Shown here piece after piece: positions 34,744 through 43,758 of a stretch of 64,000 bases of DNA (positions within the stretch are counted from its first letter, which is position 1; each line of letters starts with the position of its first letter). Below the pieces are notes generated by a model. The model made no database searches. It was not told the DNA's origin and worked only from the letters and a program-made list of their open reading frames with translations. The position numbers and the translations under genes were made by a program. The DNA is from Flavivirga rizhaonensis (lineage in GTDB: Bacteria; Bacteroidota; Bacteroidia; Flavobacteriales; Flavobacteriaceae), in the NCBI RefSeq assembly GCF_004791695.1, contig NZ_SRSO01000015.1:1-64000 (forward strand), in the 5' to 3' direction.

Positions 34744-35929
34744 TATTGAGTACCACTTTTTTATCTAAAATTAAAAAAAGGAAATAACTTAAAAGACCGA
34801 AACAAGTTGCGGCTATGATTGCTAAAGAAAAACTACCGACAATATAAGTTTTAAGATGTTTTAAAACTTCAAAATTTTCGATCATTTCTTCCCTTGTGTA
34901 TTCTAATTTTATTCCTAAAAGATATTGCCCCATTCTTGAGCTGGCATAAAGTATAAAAGGAATAAAAGGAGGGATGCTTATATTCGAAAAAACAAAAGCA
35001 ATTGTTTTATTTAATTTAAAAATTAAAGCTAAAAAAATAACAAGTGCTGTTTGAAACCCCCAAAAAGGAGATAGACCAATAAAAACACCTAAGGCTATAG
35101 ATAATGCTTTTTTAGAAGCAGCATCTTGTGTTCCAAATAAGTCTTCACTAAAAAACCGTTTAAATCCTTTTTTTTTTAATTTTCTAAAAAAATTTCTCGG
35201 TTTAATGTACACAACAGTAAGTATTACAAGCCATGTATTTAAAATGCTTATTCGCGTAAAATCTTTAAATGGTCTAAAATGAGAAACGCGTTCTGTTTCA
35301 TCATATAACACGCGAACGGGTATATTTTTAACGGTCACTCCAGACCAAGCAGCCTTTACAATAACTTCGATTTCAAATTCAAATTTAGATGTATAGAATT
35401 TAAGCTTTTTTAGTGCTTCTAGAGGATATAATCTAAATCCAGATTGTGTATCCTGAAGCTTAATTCCAGTTTCTGTCCAAAACCAAAAGTTTGAGAATTT
35501 GTTACCAAAACTACTTTTTTTAGGCACATCTTTTTGACTCATATTTCGAGCACCAATGAGTAGTATGTTTTTGTCGTCACTTTTTTCAAGTTCATTAACA
35601 AAAGCAGGAATGTCTTCTGGAAAATGTTGACCATCAGAATCTATAGTAATTGCATAATGATACCCTAAAGCTTCAGCATGTTTAAAACCCATACGCAACG
35701 CATTACCTTTGCCTTTATTTTTTTCTATATGAATTTGTTGAAGTTGTGAATATCCTTCAAGAATTTGTGATGTATTATCTGTAGATCCATCATTAACGAT
35801 AATAATGTGTTGCGTAAATTGTAAAATACCATCGATAACTCGCTTTAATGTACGATCATTATTGTATGTTGGAATTAACACACACACGCTTAAATCGGTG
35901 ATTTTTTGATTGGTTAGGTTAATATTCAC
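34736..35929 (-). CDS. Glycosyltransferase family 2 with C-terminal DUF2062
   Basis: A 397-residue protein. Residues about 12-235 are a GT2 domain (VCVLIPTYNNDRTLKRVIDG; donor-binding Asp in IIVNDGSTDNT; DSDGQHFPED with the DxD metal site at about 116-125). The C-terminal part (about 255-397) is a DUF2062 membrane domain (ALGVFIGLSPFWGFQTAL). It resembles dolichyl-phosphate-sugar-like synthases, but the sugar and acceptor are unknown. Its 3' end overlaps the MMPL fusion by eight bases. Similar GT2 genes occur in aryl polyene clusters, so it may glycosylate the pigment or its lipid anchor. Confidence 0.82.
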   Translation of the reverse strand: MNINLTNQKITDLSVCVLIPTYNNDRTLKRVIDGILQFTQHIIIVNDGSTDNTSQILEGYSQLQQIHIEKNKGKGNALRMGFKHAEALGYHYAITIDSDGQHFPEDIPAFVNELEKSDDKNILLIGARNMSQKDVPKKSSFGNKFSNFWFWTETGIKLQDTQSGFRLYPLEALKKLKFYTSKFEFEIEVIVKAAWSGVTVKNIPVRVLYDETERVSHFRPFKDFTRISILNTWLVILTVVYIKPRNFFRKLKKKGFKRFFSEDLFGTQDAASKKALSIALGVFIGLSPFWGFQTALVIFLALIFKLNKTIAFVFSNISIPPFIPFILYASSRMGQYLLGIKLEYTREEMIENFEVLKHLKTYIVGSFSLAIIAATCFGLLSYFLFLILDKKVVLNNG

Positions 35930-35949
35930 TTTATTGAAACCTTAAAGCA

Positions 35950-36447
35950 TTATTGATTCGAAATTACTGTTTTTTCTTCATCACTAAAAGCTTTGGACTG
36001 TAAAATATAATCTTTAATGTAATGCCTTAAATTAGAAGAAGTAATGTCTTTAAAATGTTTTAAAATGAACTGTTTATCTTCTTCAATATGACCTTTATAC
36101 TTTAAAAGCTTTGGTGTGTTTTCTTGAATCCCTAACCGAACAAAATGAACTTCTATGTTATTTGATGATTTTCCTATAGCATGCTCTACATATGAAACAC
36201 CTTTTATAAATAGTTTTTTTTTGTCTTTAACTTTTTTTTCTTGTCTAGCTAATAAAGCAATTGCTGCACCCTTGTAAGCTACTAAGGTGGCTTCATCTTT
36301 TTTAGTTACTTTTAAAAGTAGGTTATTAAAAGTTTCTACTTTGGTACGGTCTTGGGCTGCTTCTTTATATGCTTTTCTAACGGTATTAATATCTACTGAT
36401 AAAATATTTATACTTATTACTGATATGAGTACCATTAAAAAATTCAT
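35950..36447 (-). CDS. Small secreted helical protein, flexirubin cluster
   Basis: A 165-residue protein with an N-terminal signal peptide or anchor (1-19) and an otherwise Lys-rich helical sequence (RKAYKEAAQDRTKVETFN, LARQEKKVKDKKKLFIKGVS). I recognise no family. It lies between the GT2 gene (20 bases) and the FabZ-like gene (seven bases) and is probably part of the operon. A structural or export-linked periplasmic role is possible. Confidence 0.55.
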   Translation of the reverse strand: MNFLMVLISVISINILSVDINTVRKAYKEAAQDRTKVETFNNLLLKVTKKDEATLVAYKGAAIALLARQEKKVKDKKKLFIKGVSYVEHAIGKSSNNIEVHFVRLGIQENTPKLLKYKGHIEEDKQFILKHFKDITSSNLRHYIKDYILQSKAFSDEEKTVISNQ

Positions 36448-36454
36448 ATATAAA

Positions 36455-36826
36455 TTATTTCACTATAAAATTTGTAGTAGCTTTTAAAGCTACGGTATCT
36501 TCAAATTTAGAAATGTTTTTTACTTTATAACCTTCATCTGTTTCGGAAATATCTAGCTGTAACTCCAATTCTGGCGTATTAAAAGGGTTAATTATTGCCA
36601 TGAATTTAATATTATTTGCAGATTGTGTAAATAATTTTTTTTTGACAATATTTTCGGTAATTTCTTTAATAATTTGCATCATACAAACACCTGGCATCAC
36701 TGGATTACCAGGAAAATGCCCTTTAAAAATAACATGGTCTTTGTTAATAGTAATATTAGCTGTTGCTTTAGTGTCAAGAACAGTTAAGTTATTTATTTTG
36801 TATAAACTGCTTAGTAATTTACTCAT
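36455..36826 (-). CDS. FabZ-like hotdog dehydratase, flexirubin cluster
   Basis: A 123-residue hotdog protein with the classical FabA/FabZ motif GHFPGNPVMPG (about 33-43) and upstream INKDHVIFKGHF; the motif His is present. It is likely a 3-hydroxyacyl-ACP dehydratase or a substrate-binding relative acting in polyene elongation. FabZ proteins are usually 140-160 residues, so this one is somewhat short. Its ATG shares one base with the stop of the neighbouring barrel-protein gene. Confidence 0.75.
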   Translation of the reverse strand: MSKLLSSLYKINNLTVLDTKATANITINKDHVIFKGHFPGNPVMPGVCMMQIIKEITENIVKKKLFTQSANNIKFMAIINPFNTPELELQLDISETDEGYKVKNISKFEDTVALKATTNFIVK

Positions 36827-37407
36827 TAAAAATCGAACTTATAAGTGGCTCCTATTTGGAAAACCTTGTTTAGTAATAAATCATCGATATTATTATTTCC
36901 ATTAGTGTTGTTAACATTATTTCCAAAAATATCAACTATTCCTATATTATATCTAGTTTCAATGCCTAAACCGAAAGGGAAATCATAACCTAAACCACCG
37001 AAGAATAAAAAATCAAAACCTTCTAAATTGTCATTAAAACCATCATAATTATCGCCTACTTTAATGTTTATGGCAGGACCAACAATGGCGTGTAAACTAA
37101 TTGCTTTAAAAGGATAAAATTTGTTTGCTAAAGCGACACCTAAATACTGAATCTCTAAATCATCTAATCCAGAAATCACAGACTTACCTCCTTGTCTTGA
37201 ATAATTTATTTCTGGTTGTAAAGCATAAAAATTCACAAATTTAATTTCGGCAAACGCCCCAATGTAAAAATCTGTTTTATCATCTAAATTGGTGTTAGTG
37301 AAATTCGAAAAATTAACACCAGCCCTAACGCCTGGCTTAATTTTAATTTGAGAAAAAGCAATTGAGCTTACTGCGATCAACGCTAATGATATAAGCGATT
37401 TTTTCAT
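36826..37407 (-). CDS. Porin-family outer-membrane beta-barrel protein
   Basis: 193 residues with signal peptide (1-19, ending IAFSQ) and the OmpA/PorT-like beta-barrel pattern typical of Bacteroidota: IKIKPGVRAGVNFSNF at the start, then alternating strands such as FYALQPEINYSRQGG and GLGYDFPFGLGIETRYNIG, ending in the aromatic KFDF needed for barrel assembly. Within the pigment cluster it may be an outer-membrane component of pigment placement, or an unrelated passenger. Confidence 0.75.
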   Translation of the reverse strand: MKKSLISLALIAVSSIAFSQIKIKPGVRAGVNFSNFTNTNLDDKTDFYIGAFAEIKFVNFYALQPEINYSRQGGKSVISGLDDLEIQYLGVALANKFYPFKAISLHAIVGPAINIKVGDNYDGFNDNLEGFDFLFFGGLGYDFPFGLGIETRYNIGIVDIFGNNVNNTNGNNNIDDLLLNKVFQIGATYKFDF

Positions 37408-38013
37408 TTAATTAATTGATTTTAAATTAATTTTCAGTTTAATATTTGAATGTGAAATTTTAATTTGATTTGCAATAATATCATTAATTTCTAAAAATAA
37501 AAAGGTGACTTTTTCTTTTCCGTTTTTAACACGTATGATTTTGTTTAATTGCTGTGTCTTAAAATAAAAATGTTTTTTGTTGTCTAAAGCAGTTTCATAA
37601 ACTAAAGTATCTTGTGATGAATACGATTTAATAATTGGTATTTTTTCTTGAACAAGCGCTTTAAAGTCTTTTTTTAAAATGTTAATTAGAATAGCTTTAT
37701 TGATATCTTCAATAATGAAATTAACCTTAAAAGTATCATTCAAAAAGGAAAAGTCGAAAATTTTATTCCCCATTTCTGTTGTAAATACGATGCGATGGTT
37801 AGCTTCTCCTAGTTTTTTCACTATAAAAATACCGCTAAAAAGTTTATCATAAACTGCAATATTTGCTTTATAGACATAATCTTTTTTTTCATTTGAAAAG
37901 TATGGATTATGAATTATTTTATTTGATGTCGTCTGTATTTGAAAGTTACGTTTTTTAGAATACGAACCACATGCTATAAAAAGCAAACAGAAACTACTGA
38001 TTAAATATCGCAT
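37408..38013 (-). CDS. Lipoprotein of unknown function, flexirubin cluster
   Basis: 201 residues with a lipoprotein signal (lipobox FIAC, acylated Cys15). The rest is a beta-rich sequence with no motif I recognise. It overlaps the LolA-like gene by 20 bases and directly adjoins the barrel-protein gene, so the three (LolA-like, lipoprotein, barrel) look like an envelope-transport subset of the cluster. LolB-like function is conceivable because it follows a LolA-like protein, but no sequence support is visible. Confidence 0.6.
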   Translation of the reverse strand: MRYLISSFCLLFIACGSYSKKRNFQIQTTSNKIIHNPYFSNEKKDYVYKANIAVYDKLFSGIFIVKKLGEANHRIVFTTEMGNKIFDFSFLNDTFKVNFIIEDINKAILINILKKDFKALVQEKIPIIKSYSSQDTLVYETALDNKKHFYFKTQQLNKIIRVKNGKEKVTFLFLEINDIIANQIKISHSNIKLKINLKSIN

Positions 38014-38611
38014 CTGATAAGTTCATGTTTACTGTTCGGTTACTAAAAACAATTTTTGTATAATCTTCTGATGGTTCTATCATTTTCAATTCTACAACAT
38101 CACCGTCCTTATTAAATATTATCTGAAATGCTTTTATGTATTTCGAAAATTTTTTGTCTTTTGGACTAAAGTAAACTTCGCTATTGGCACCATTTTTAAA
38201 ACATGTAATATCAAATTCATTTTCATCAAACATATCCCCTTTTACACTATTTATAATTAGGGTGTTTAGTTGTTTAAACATCTTGTTTGATCCAATATCT
38301 ATGTTGCTTTTTTTGCCTTCATCATTAATAAAAAGTGTTTCGTTTTTAAATAAAACAGCATATTTAAAAGGTGTTACATATTCCCATTTTACCATATTGG
38401 GAGATTTAAATGACAGTTTACCCGAAGTTATAATATCGTTGGATAAAAAGTCTAAATGCTTGTATTGTGTAAAGTCACTTAATAACGTATTTATTGTAAA
38501 TGCTTGTGCTTTTACTTTTGCTTTTAAAGTGGCAGATTCTGCTGTACTCATTTTGGTTTGCGCATGTAATGCAACACTCATAAAAAATAATATATAAATA
38601 ATATTACGCAT
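37994..38611 (-). CDS. LolA-like outer-membrane lipoprotein carrier
   Basis: 205 residues; signal peptide (1-18, ending ALHAQ), then the LolA fold pattern: SDFTQYKHLDFLSNDIITSG, LSFKSPNMVKWEYVTPFKY and ALLFKNETLFINDEG-like segments, as in LolA (x-Phe-x-Gln, S/G-x-F-x-x-P-x-x-x-W). LolA relatives occur in aryl polyene and flexirubin clusters, where they are thought to carry the lipid-linked pigment across the periplasm. It overlaps the polysaccharide deacetylase gene end by eight bases. Confidence 0.82.
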   Translation of the reverse strand: MRNIIYILFFMSVALHAQTKMSTAESATLKAKVKAQAFTINTLLSDFTQYKHLDFLSNDIITSGKLSFKSPNMVKWEYVTPFKYAVLFKNETLFINDEGKKSNIDIGSNKMFKQLNTLIINSVKGDMFDENEFDITCFKNGANSEVYFSPKDKKFSKYIKAFQIIFNKDGDVVELKMIEPSEDYTKIVFSNRTVNMNLSDAIFNQ

Positions 38612-39383
38612 ATGCTTTTATGTTGAATAAAGAATCTATAGTAACAGACTCCATATTTTGTTTTTGTAAAAATAACAATAACCGTTCCAATACTGTAATT
38701 GTTTTTAAACTTGTATCGTGAAGCAAAATAACATCGCCTTTTGAAAGTTTTTTTGTAATACGATTAAATATCATTTTGGGAGTTCTTGAAGTCGTATCTA
38801 AAGAGCGAATATTCCACCCTATAGATTGCAATCCGACTAATTTTATTGCTTTTTTTATTCTGGGGTTTGTCACACCAAAAGCGGGTCGGTATAATTGCAT
38901 TGTTAACCCTTCAATACTTTTTACAACAGCGTTTGTTTTTTGTAATTCATCAATCACCTTTTTAGTTTTAAAAAAGCCAAAATTATTAGCATGTGTATAA
39001 GTATGATTACCAACAGTATGTCCGTGTTTTATGATTTCTTTGAATACATTCGGATATGCTTCAATATGTTTGCCAACACAAAAAAAAGTGGCTTTGGCAT
39101 TGTACTTTTTTAAAAGTTCTAAAACTTTGGGTGTGAATTCCGGGTGTGGACCGTCATCAAAAGTAATAGCGATTCTATTTTCTTTAATTATTTTATTAGA
39201 ATGAAGTGATTTAAGATGGTAATTCCATTTCACAAAAAAAGAACCAGCTGTGGTAACCAAAAACCAAATAATAGCCAATACTATGATTAAAGGCCACAAG
39301 GACCATTTATAAAAGTAGCTTGTAAATAGTAAAACAAGCGAGGCTACAACTGTAATTATATTTACTGATTTATAGTTTAGCAT
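38604..39383 (-). CDS. Polysaccharide deacetylase family protein
   Basis: 259 residues. Two N-terminal hydrophobic helices (about 8-26 and 30-50) precede a NodB-type CE4 domain: TFDDGPH (74-80) contains the catalytic base and first metal Asp, NHTYTH (126-131) holds the metal histidines, and RPAFG and LLHD follow. All catalytic motifs look intact, so it is probably an active metal-dependent deacetylase. In a pigment cluster its substrate may be a sugar on the pigment lipid or an acetyl intermediate; cell-wall glycan is an alternative. It overlaps its neighbours by seven to eight bases. Confidence 0.85.
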   Translation of the reverse strand: MLNYKSVNIITVVASLVLLFTSYFYKWSLWPLIIVLAIIWFLVTTAGSFFVKWNYHLKSLHSNKIIKENRIAITFDDGPHPEFTPKVLELLKKYNAKATFFCVGKHIEAYPNVFKEIIKHGHTVGNHTYTHANNFGFFKTKKVIDELQKTNAVVKSIEGLTMQLYRPAFGVTNPRIKKAIKLVGLQSIGWNIRSLDTTSRTPKMIFNRITKKLSKGDVILLHDTSLKTITVLERLLLFLQKQNMESVTIDSLFNIKAYA

Positions 39384-40438
39384 CTACGCAATAAAGTGAA
39401 GCTATGATTCTCTCCTCTATATTGATTGTAAAGTAAAATAGTTTTGTAATTTGAACCTTGAATATCGTTAAGTTTTACCGCTTCTGGAAGTTTTTGAGTT
39501 TTCAAAATTTTGGATGCTAACCACACACCAAATGACGATGCTGTGTTAAATTCACCACACAAATGTTTGTAATAAACTTGTTGCGTGTTTTCAAAAATTC
39601 CTGAACTTAATTCATTATAAAAACGATCATATGTAACATCCCCATTGTTTCCTAAAACCAAAAGGTCTATAGCTTCAATATTTAGGTTGTTCTCTTTTAA
39701 GAATGTATTGGCAACATCGGTAATATTTGTTTTTAATGTGTTATATGTGCTTATTGCTACAATTTGAGCATAGCTGGAGTCTTGTTTAAGATTAGATAAC
39801 ACAAAGAAATTTGCACCTTCACTAAAAACAGCTCCCTCTGTTTTAGAATACAATAAATCTGTAGAGTTTACTTTTTCTTTTTTTATATGATTAACAAGTT
39901 TATGTAGGGAGCATGTATAATCTTCAATTTCATCAACACCTCCAACCAAAACTGTATTGGCTTCATTGTTTTCCAACATTAACTTCGCATCCAATACTGC
40001 AGATTCAAAAGAAATACTTGCATGTACATAGGTGAAATTATAACCTTTACATTGCAGACCAAGTGCTATTTGTCCTCCAACGGTGTTGTGTGTAGATTGT
40101 ATAAAAGATGTTGGTGTTAAAAATTGTTCATCATTATCTATAATGGCACTTAAAAATTTCTTAGAATCCTTAAGGCATCCCATTCCTGTTCCTGTAATGA
40201 TAGCATCTACTGTGTCTAAATTAGCCTCATTTAAAGCTATTTTAGAAGCTACAACGCCCATTTTAACCCCTTTTGCCATTCTACGAGAATTTGCCGGAGA
40301 AATATAGTCTTTGTAGTTTGGGTCTACTGCTAAAATGATATTGTCGTCATAAGAAATGATTTCATCTAAAAACGATGAATTATCAAACGTTTTTTGGGAT
40401 GAAATGGAACCAACACTATTTATATAAACGGCTTTCAT
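39377..40438 (-). CDS. Chain-length-factor-like ketosynthase homologue
   Basis: Start chosen at 40438 (MKAVYINSVGSIS), where the ATG overlaps the stop of the upstream ketosynthase as ATGA; a start at 40468 would add ten residues. The 353-residue protein has the ketosynthase fold, but the active-site Cys region reads VHASISFESA (Ser in place of Cys) and the two histidines are not conserved. It therefore looks like the inactive partner (chain length factor) of the ketosynthase encoded next to it. Such pairs set chain length in type II polyketide and aryl polyene systems. Confidence 0.8.
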   Translation of the reverse strand: MKAVYINSVGSISSQKTFDNSSFLDEIISYDDNIILAVDPNYKDYISPANSRRMAKGVKMGVVASKIALNEANLDTVDAIITGTGMGCLKDSKKFLSAIIDNDEQFLTPTSFIQSTHNTVGGQIALGLQCKGYNFTYVHASISFESAVLDAKLMLENNEANTVLVGGVDEIEDYTCSLHKLVNHIKKEKVNSTDLLYSKTEGAVFSEGANFFVLSNLKQDSSYAQIVAISTYNTLKTNITDVANTFLKENNLNIEAIDLLVLGNNGDVTYDRFYNELSSGIFENTQQVYYKHLCGEFNTASSFGVWLASKILKTQKLPEAVKLNDIQGSNYKTILLYNQYRGENHSFTLLRRC

Positions 40439-41637
40439 TGTTTTTTTGAAAAAATAATAGTTGAACAATTGCCTCCAAAGCCTAATGAGTTTGATAATAC
40501 CGTATGTAATTCTTTTTCTTTAAGCTCTAATTGCGGGGTCATACTAAATTCTTTCATCTGAGTTTTAAAATTCAGATTAGGATAGACCACGTTATTCTGA
40601 AGGGCCAAAACAGAATACACAGCTTCAATAGCTCCAGCTGCAGCCAGTGTATGTCCTGTATATGCTTTAGTAGAACTAAAATCAGGAACACCTTTGTCGA
40701 ATACTCTTAAAATGGCCTGTCCTTCAGATAAATCATTATTTCCAGTTGCAGTGCCATGTGCATTAATATAATCAATATCACTTGAAGATAATTCAGCGAC
40801 CTTTAATGCTTTTTGCATGGCCAGCGTTGCGCCATCTCCGTTTTCAGATGATGCTGTTTGATGATAAGCATCATTGGCATTACCATAGCCTTTTACATAG
40901 GCTAAAACCGTTTTACTTTCGGTTTGCACGACCTTATCAGACTCCAACACTAAAAAGGCAGCAGCTTCACCTAAATTTAACCCTTTTCTATTTTCATCAA
41001 AAGGCGTATTATATGTATCTGATAAAATCATTAAGGTTTTAAAACCATTTATGGTGAACTTTGATAAGCAGTCCGACCCTCCAACAATAACTCTGTCCAA
41101 TTGTCCAGATTTTATTAATCTGGCGCCAAGCATAATCGCATTCGCAGCAGAAGAACAAGCTGTACTTATTGTAGTTACTAAACTTTGTTCTATCCCTAAT
41201 TGTTCTGCGATTTTTTGAGTAGAATCTCCTGCATGATGTCCTGCTATATACTTTTGAGTTGCTTTGTTTTCAAAATAATCATGATAATATGCTTCAGTCT
41301 TATCCATTCCACCAACACTTGTTGCTGATATTAACCCAGTTTTATACTTATTTATATTAGAAATTCCTGCGTTCTGAATAGCTTGTTTTGCTGCTGTTAC
41401 ACCCAGTAATGCCGTTCGGGAATAATTATTATCTGGTGTTAGACCAATTTGTTGCTCTAATTCTTGATTTGTAAAAGCAATTTCGCCAACCATAATATGA
41501 TCCTTATGAAGGGTTTTGATTTTTGAAATTCTTGAAATTCCAGTTTTACCTTCTATAAGTGACCTGTAATTCTCTTCTACATTGTTTCCAATAGAAGAAA
41601 TAATTCCCATTCCAGTAATAGCTATGCCTTTACTCAT
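40435..41637 (-). CDS. Beta-ketoacyl-ACP synthase (KAS II type), flexirubin cluster
   Basis: 400 residues with a complete catalytic triad: Cys161 in STACSSAANA, His294 in NAHGTATGN and His329 in YTGHT. N-terminal MSKGIAITGMGIISSIG is standard. It is likely the main elongating ketosynthase for the aryl polyene, paired with the chain-length-factor-like protein whose gene overlaps it by four bases. A gap of 161 bases (41638-41798) separates it from the ACP gene, the largest gap inside the cluster and a possible internal promoter. Confidence 0.9.
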   Translation of the reverse strand: MSKGIAITGMGIISSIGNNVEENYRSLIEGKTGISRISKIKTLHKDHIMVGEIAFTNQELEQQIGLTPDNNYSRTALLGVTAAKQAIQNAGISNINKYKTGLISATSVGGMDKTEAYYHDYFENKATQKYIAGHHAGDSTQKIAEQLGIEQSLVTTISTACSSAANAIMLGARLIKSGQLDRVIVGGSDCLSKFTINGFKTLMILSDTYNTPFDENRKGLNLGEAAAFLVLESDKVVQTESKTVLAYVKGYGNANDAYHQTASSENGDGATLAMQKALKVAELSSSDIDYINAHGTATGNNDLSEGQAILRVFDKGVPDFSSTKAYTGHTLAAAGAIEAVYSVLALQNNVVYPNLNFKTQMKEFSMTPQLELKEKELHTVLSNSLGFGGNCSTIIFSKKQ

Positions 41638-41798
41638 ATTTTATCATTCCTATGAAGGTAGGAAGCTTATTTATTAAACTTGTTAGAGGTTAAACAACAA
41701 TCGATAACCATTTCTGAATTTATGATGGTGTTTTTGTGAACGATTTGACAACTTCTAGTTAGATAGAGTTACTGGCACTCGTAAAAAGAGTAAATAGT

Positions 41799-42056
41799 TT
41801 ACTTTGTTCTATTCTCAAAAATATATTTAGCCATAACATCAATAGATTCAAAAATAGCACGTCCTTCCTTTGGGTCTGTTAATTTAATACCATAATTTTT
41901 ATCTAGCATGACAATAAGTTCTAATGCATCAATAGAATCTAAACCCAAACCATCTCCAAATAACATATCGTTGTCATCTATATCTTCTACTGCAATATCT
42001 TCAAGGTTTAGCTGCTCTACAATATTTTCTTTTAGTTCTTGTTTTAAATCGTCCAT
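41799..42056 (-). CDS. Acyl carrier protein (first of two)
   Basis: 85 residues, acidic, with the phosphopantetheine attachment Ser41 in GLGLDSIDALEL. It carries the growing acyl chain in the flexirubin cluster. The stop lies before the largest internal gap of the cluster, and its start follows the degenerate ketosynthase-like gene by a single base. Confidence 0.92.
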   Translation of the reverse strand: MDDLKQELKENIVEQLNLEDIAVEDIDDNDMLFGDGLGLDSIDALELIVMLDKNYGIKLTDPKEGRAIFESIDVMAKYIFENRTK

Positions 42057-42057
42057 A

Positions 42058-42675
42058 TTATGTATTATATAATTTTAGTATGTTTTGTTTATTATGTGTT
42101 GTTAATCCTTTTTTAGTAACCAAATATAAAAATGCTTCATAGTGATCTCCATCTAATTCAACCCAACCACAAAGCACCTTCTCTGTTTTATCTGTTGCTA
42201 ATAAACTATTGGTATAGTCGAACAAATGTTGTGCGTTAAAAGCGTCAAAGATAAAAAAACTATTTTCAGAAAACAGCTTGTATTTTATACTAATTTCTCC
42301 AATACATATATTTGGTAATGTGTACACAAAAACAGCTGGGCTTGGAAAGTAATCTTCTTTATCTTGAATGGACTTTTGATGCTTTCTATCTGTATCTATA
42401 CTAGATGCTTTGTTTGAAAATACAATAGCTATATTATTTTCTTCTTCCTGATTTAAATCTTCGTTTTTTAATAAAACATCTGCAGCTAAAAATGCCAATT
42501 TGCTTAAAGCATCCATTTTAAAAAATTTCGCGTAATCTGTTTCAAAAGATTTATACGCTGCTTTTATAAATTCTAAAAAATCATTGTTTTCATCATTATA
42601 AATCACGGAACCATTTAAGGATACCGTATTATTTTTAATGTTGCAAAAAGAAGTTATATGATATTTAGAATTCAT
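42058..42675 (-). CDS. Degenerate ketosynthase-like protein (N-terminal part)
   Basis: 205 residues, resembling a ketosynthase N-terminal half (thiolase-like fold; FLAADVLLKNEDLNQEEENN, then IAIVFSNKASS) but with no catalytic Cys or His in the expected positions. Proteins of this length recur in aryl polyene and flexirubin clusters, beside ACP genes. It may be an accessory or regulatory partner of the ketosynthases. I regard it as a real gene rather than a truncation, because the frame is intact and spacing to both neighbours is only one and six bases. Confidence 0.62.
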   Translation of the reverse strand: MNSKYHITSFCNIKNNTVSLNGSVIYNDENNDFLEFIKAAYKSFETDYAKFFKMDALSKLAFLAADVLLKNEDLNQEEENNIAIVFSNKASSIDTDRKHQKSIQDKEDYFPSPAVFVYTLPNICIGEISIKYKLFSENSFFIFDAFNAQHLFDYTNSLLATDKTEKVLCGWVELDGDHYEAFLYLVTKKGLTTHNKQNILKLYNT

Positions 42676-42681
42676 AATCTA

Positions 42682-43758
42682 TTACTTTTTTTTGCAAACG
42701 AACATGGTATGGTATTCTCCAATACTAATATCCTCTCTAATAACAAGTCCAGCTTTATCTATTAATTTTAAAAACACTTCTGCTGGATACATTTTACTAT
42801 TTCCATTTGCTAATACAGTAAAGTAAAGAGAGGTTGCTTCTAAAATAAATTTAGCATTATCAAATCTCTGCCTATCTGTAAACGTCTCCATTATCAATAG
42901 TTCTGTCTCATTAGTCATAGACTTAACAGCGGTTGTTAATATTTTAAGAATCTCTTCTTCAGAAAAGCAATCTAAAAATTGACACATCCATATCGTATCT
43001 GCCCCATTTGGAATTTCTGGATTGTCTTTTAACCAATCTATTTCATAACCTGAAACTCTTTTTTCAAAACCTTCATTTTTAACATTAGTAAGAGCCTTTT
43101 TTAATTGCCCTGGCAAGTCAATTATTTTTATAGATACATCTTCATTGAAGCTACAAGATCTAATTGCAAATTTCCCTGTGTTACCACCAATGTCAAATAT
43201 AGTCTTGGGATTGTTTCTAAAAACTATTTCTAAAGCATCGTCAAATACAGCATCAGAATAGTGGTGGTCAAATTCAAACCAGGACTTTTGAATTTCTGGA
43301 GTTAGTTGAGATAACCCTTCATAAACCGTAGACCAATTACCGAGTTCTTTTAACCCTTCTGGTTTTCCTGTCTTTATTGACTCGTTTAAATGGAATAATC
43401 CTTTATAACAAACATCATTTGTAAAGTTTATATTAACGTTTACAGTCTCATTATAATTTAAAAAGTAACCTGTAGTTGTTAATAAGTATCTACCCTCATC
43501 ATCTTTAGTAACAATTTGGGAGCTTTCTGCTATTTCTAATAAAACCCCAATACCATAAGTGCTAATTGATAGTTCTTTTGAAATGGCTTCTATAGTAATT
43601 CCTCCTTTTTTTCTTTTTTCGAAAATCAGATTAAAAACACCTAGTTTTCTTAATGAAACCGTTGCTTGAAATACAAAAGGGGCAAAAGCTATTTTTTGCG
43701 CTTCTTGAATGGCATCAATAGCTCTTATTGTAGTATTCTTCATAGTTAATTTTGTCAA
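42682..43758 (-). CDS. SAM-dependent methyltransferase, flexirubin cluster
   Basis: 358 residues: an N-terminal winged-helix/dimerisation domain (about 15-105) and a class I methyltransferase domain with SAM motif I DIGGNTGKF (189-197) and acidic motif II at about 213-216 (IKIIDLPGQ). The architecture is that of plant-type and bacterial O-methyltransferases. It may methylate the aryl or resorcinol ring (flexirubins carry ring methyl groups), though C- versus O-methylation cannot be told from sequence. The ATG overlaps the upstream ketosynthase stop as ATGA. Confidence 0.82.
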   Translation of the reverse strand: MTKLTMKNTTIRAIDAIQEAQKIAFAPFVFQATVSLRKLGVFNLIFEKRKKGGITIEAISKELSISTYGIGVLLEIAESSQIVTKDDEGRYLLTTTGYFLNYNETVNVNINFTNDVCYKGLFHLNESIKTGKPEGLKELGNWSTVYEGLSQLTPEIQKSWFEFDHHYSDAVFDDALEIVFRNNPKTIFDIGGNTGKFAIRSCSFNEDVSIKIIDLPGQLKKALTNVKNEGFEKRVSGYEIDWLKDNPEIPNGADTIWMCQFLDCFSEEEILKILTTAVKSMTNETELLIMETFTDRQRFDNAKFILEATSLYFTVLANGNSKMYPAEVFLKLIDKAGLVIREDISIGEYHTMFVCKKK

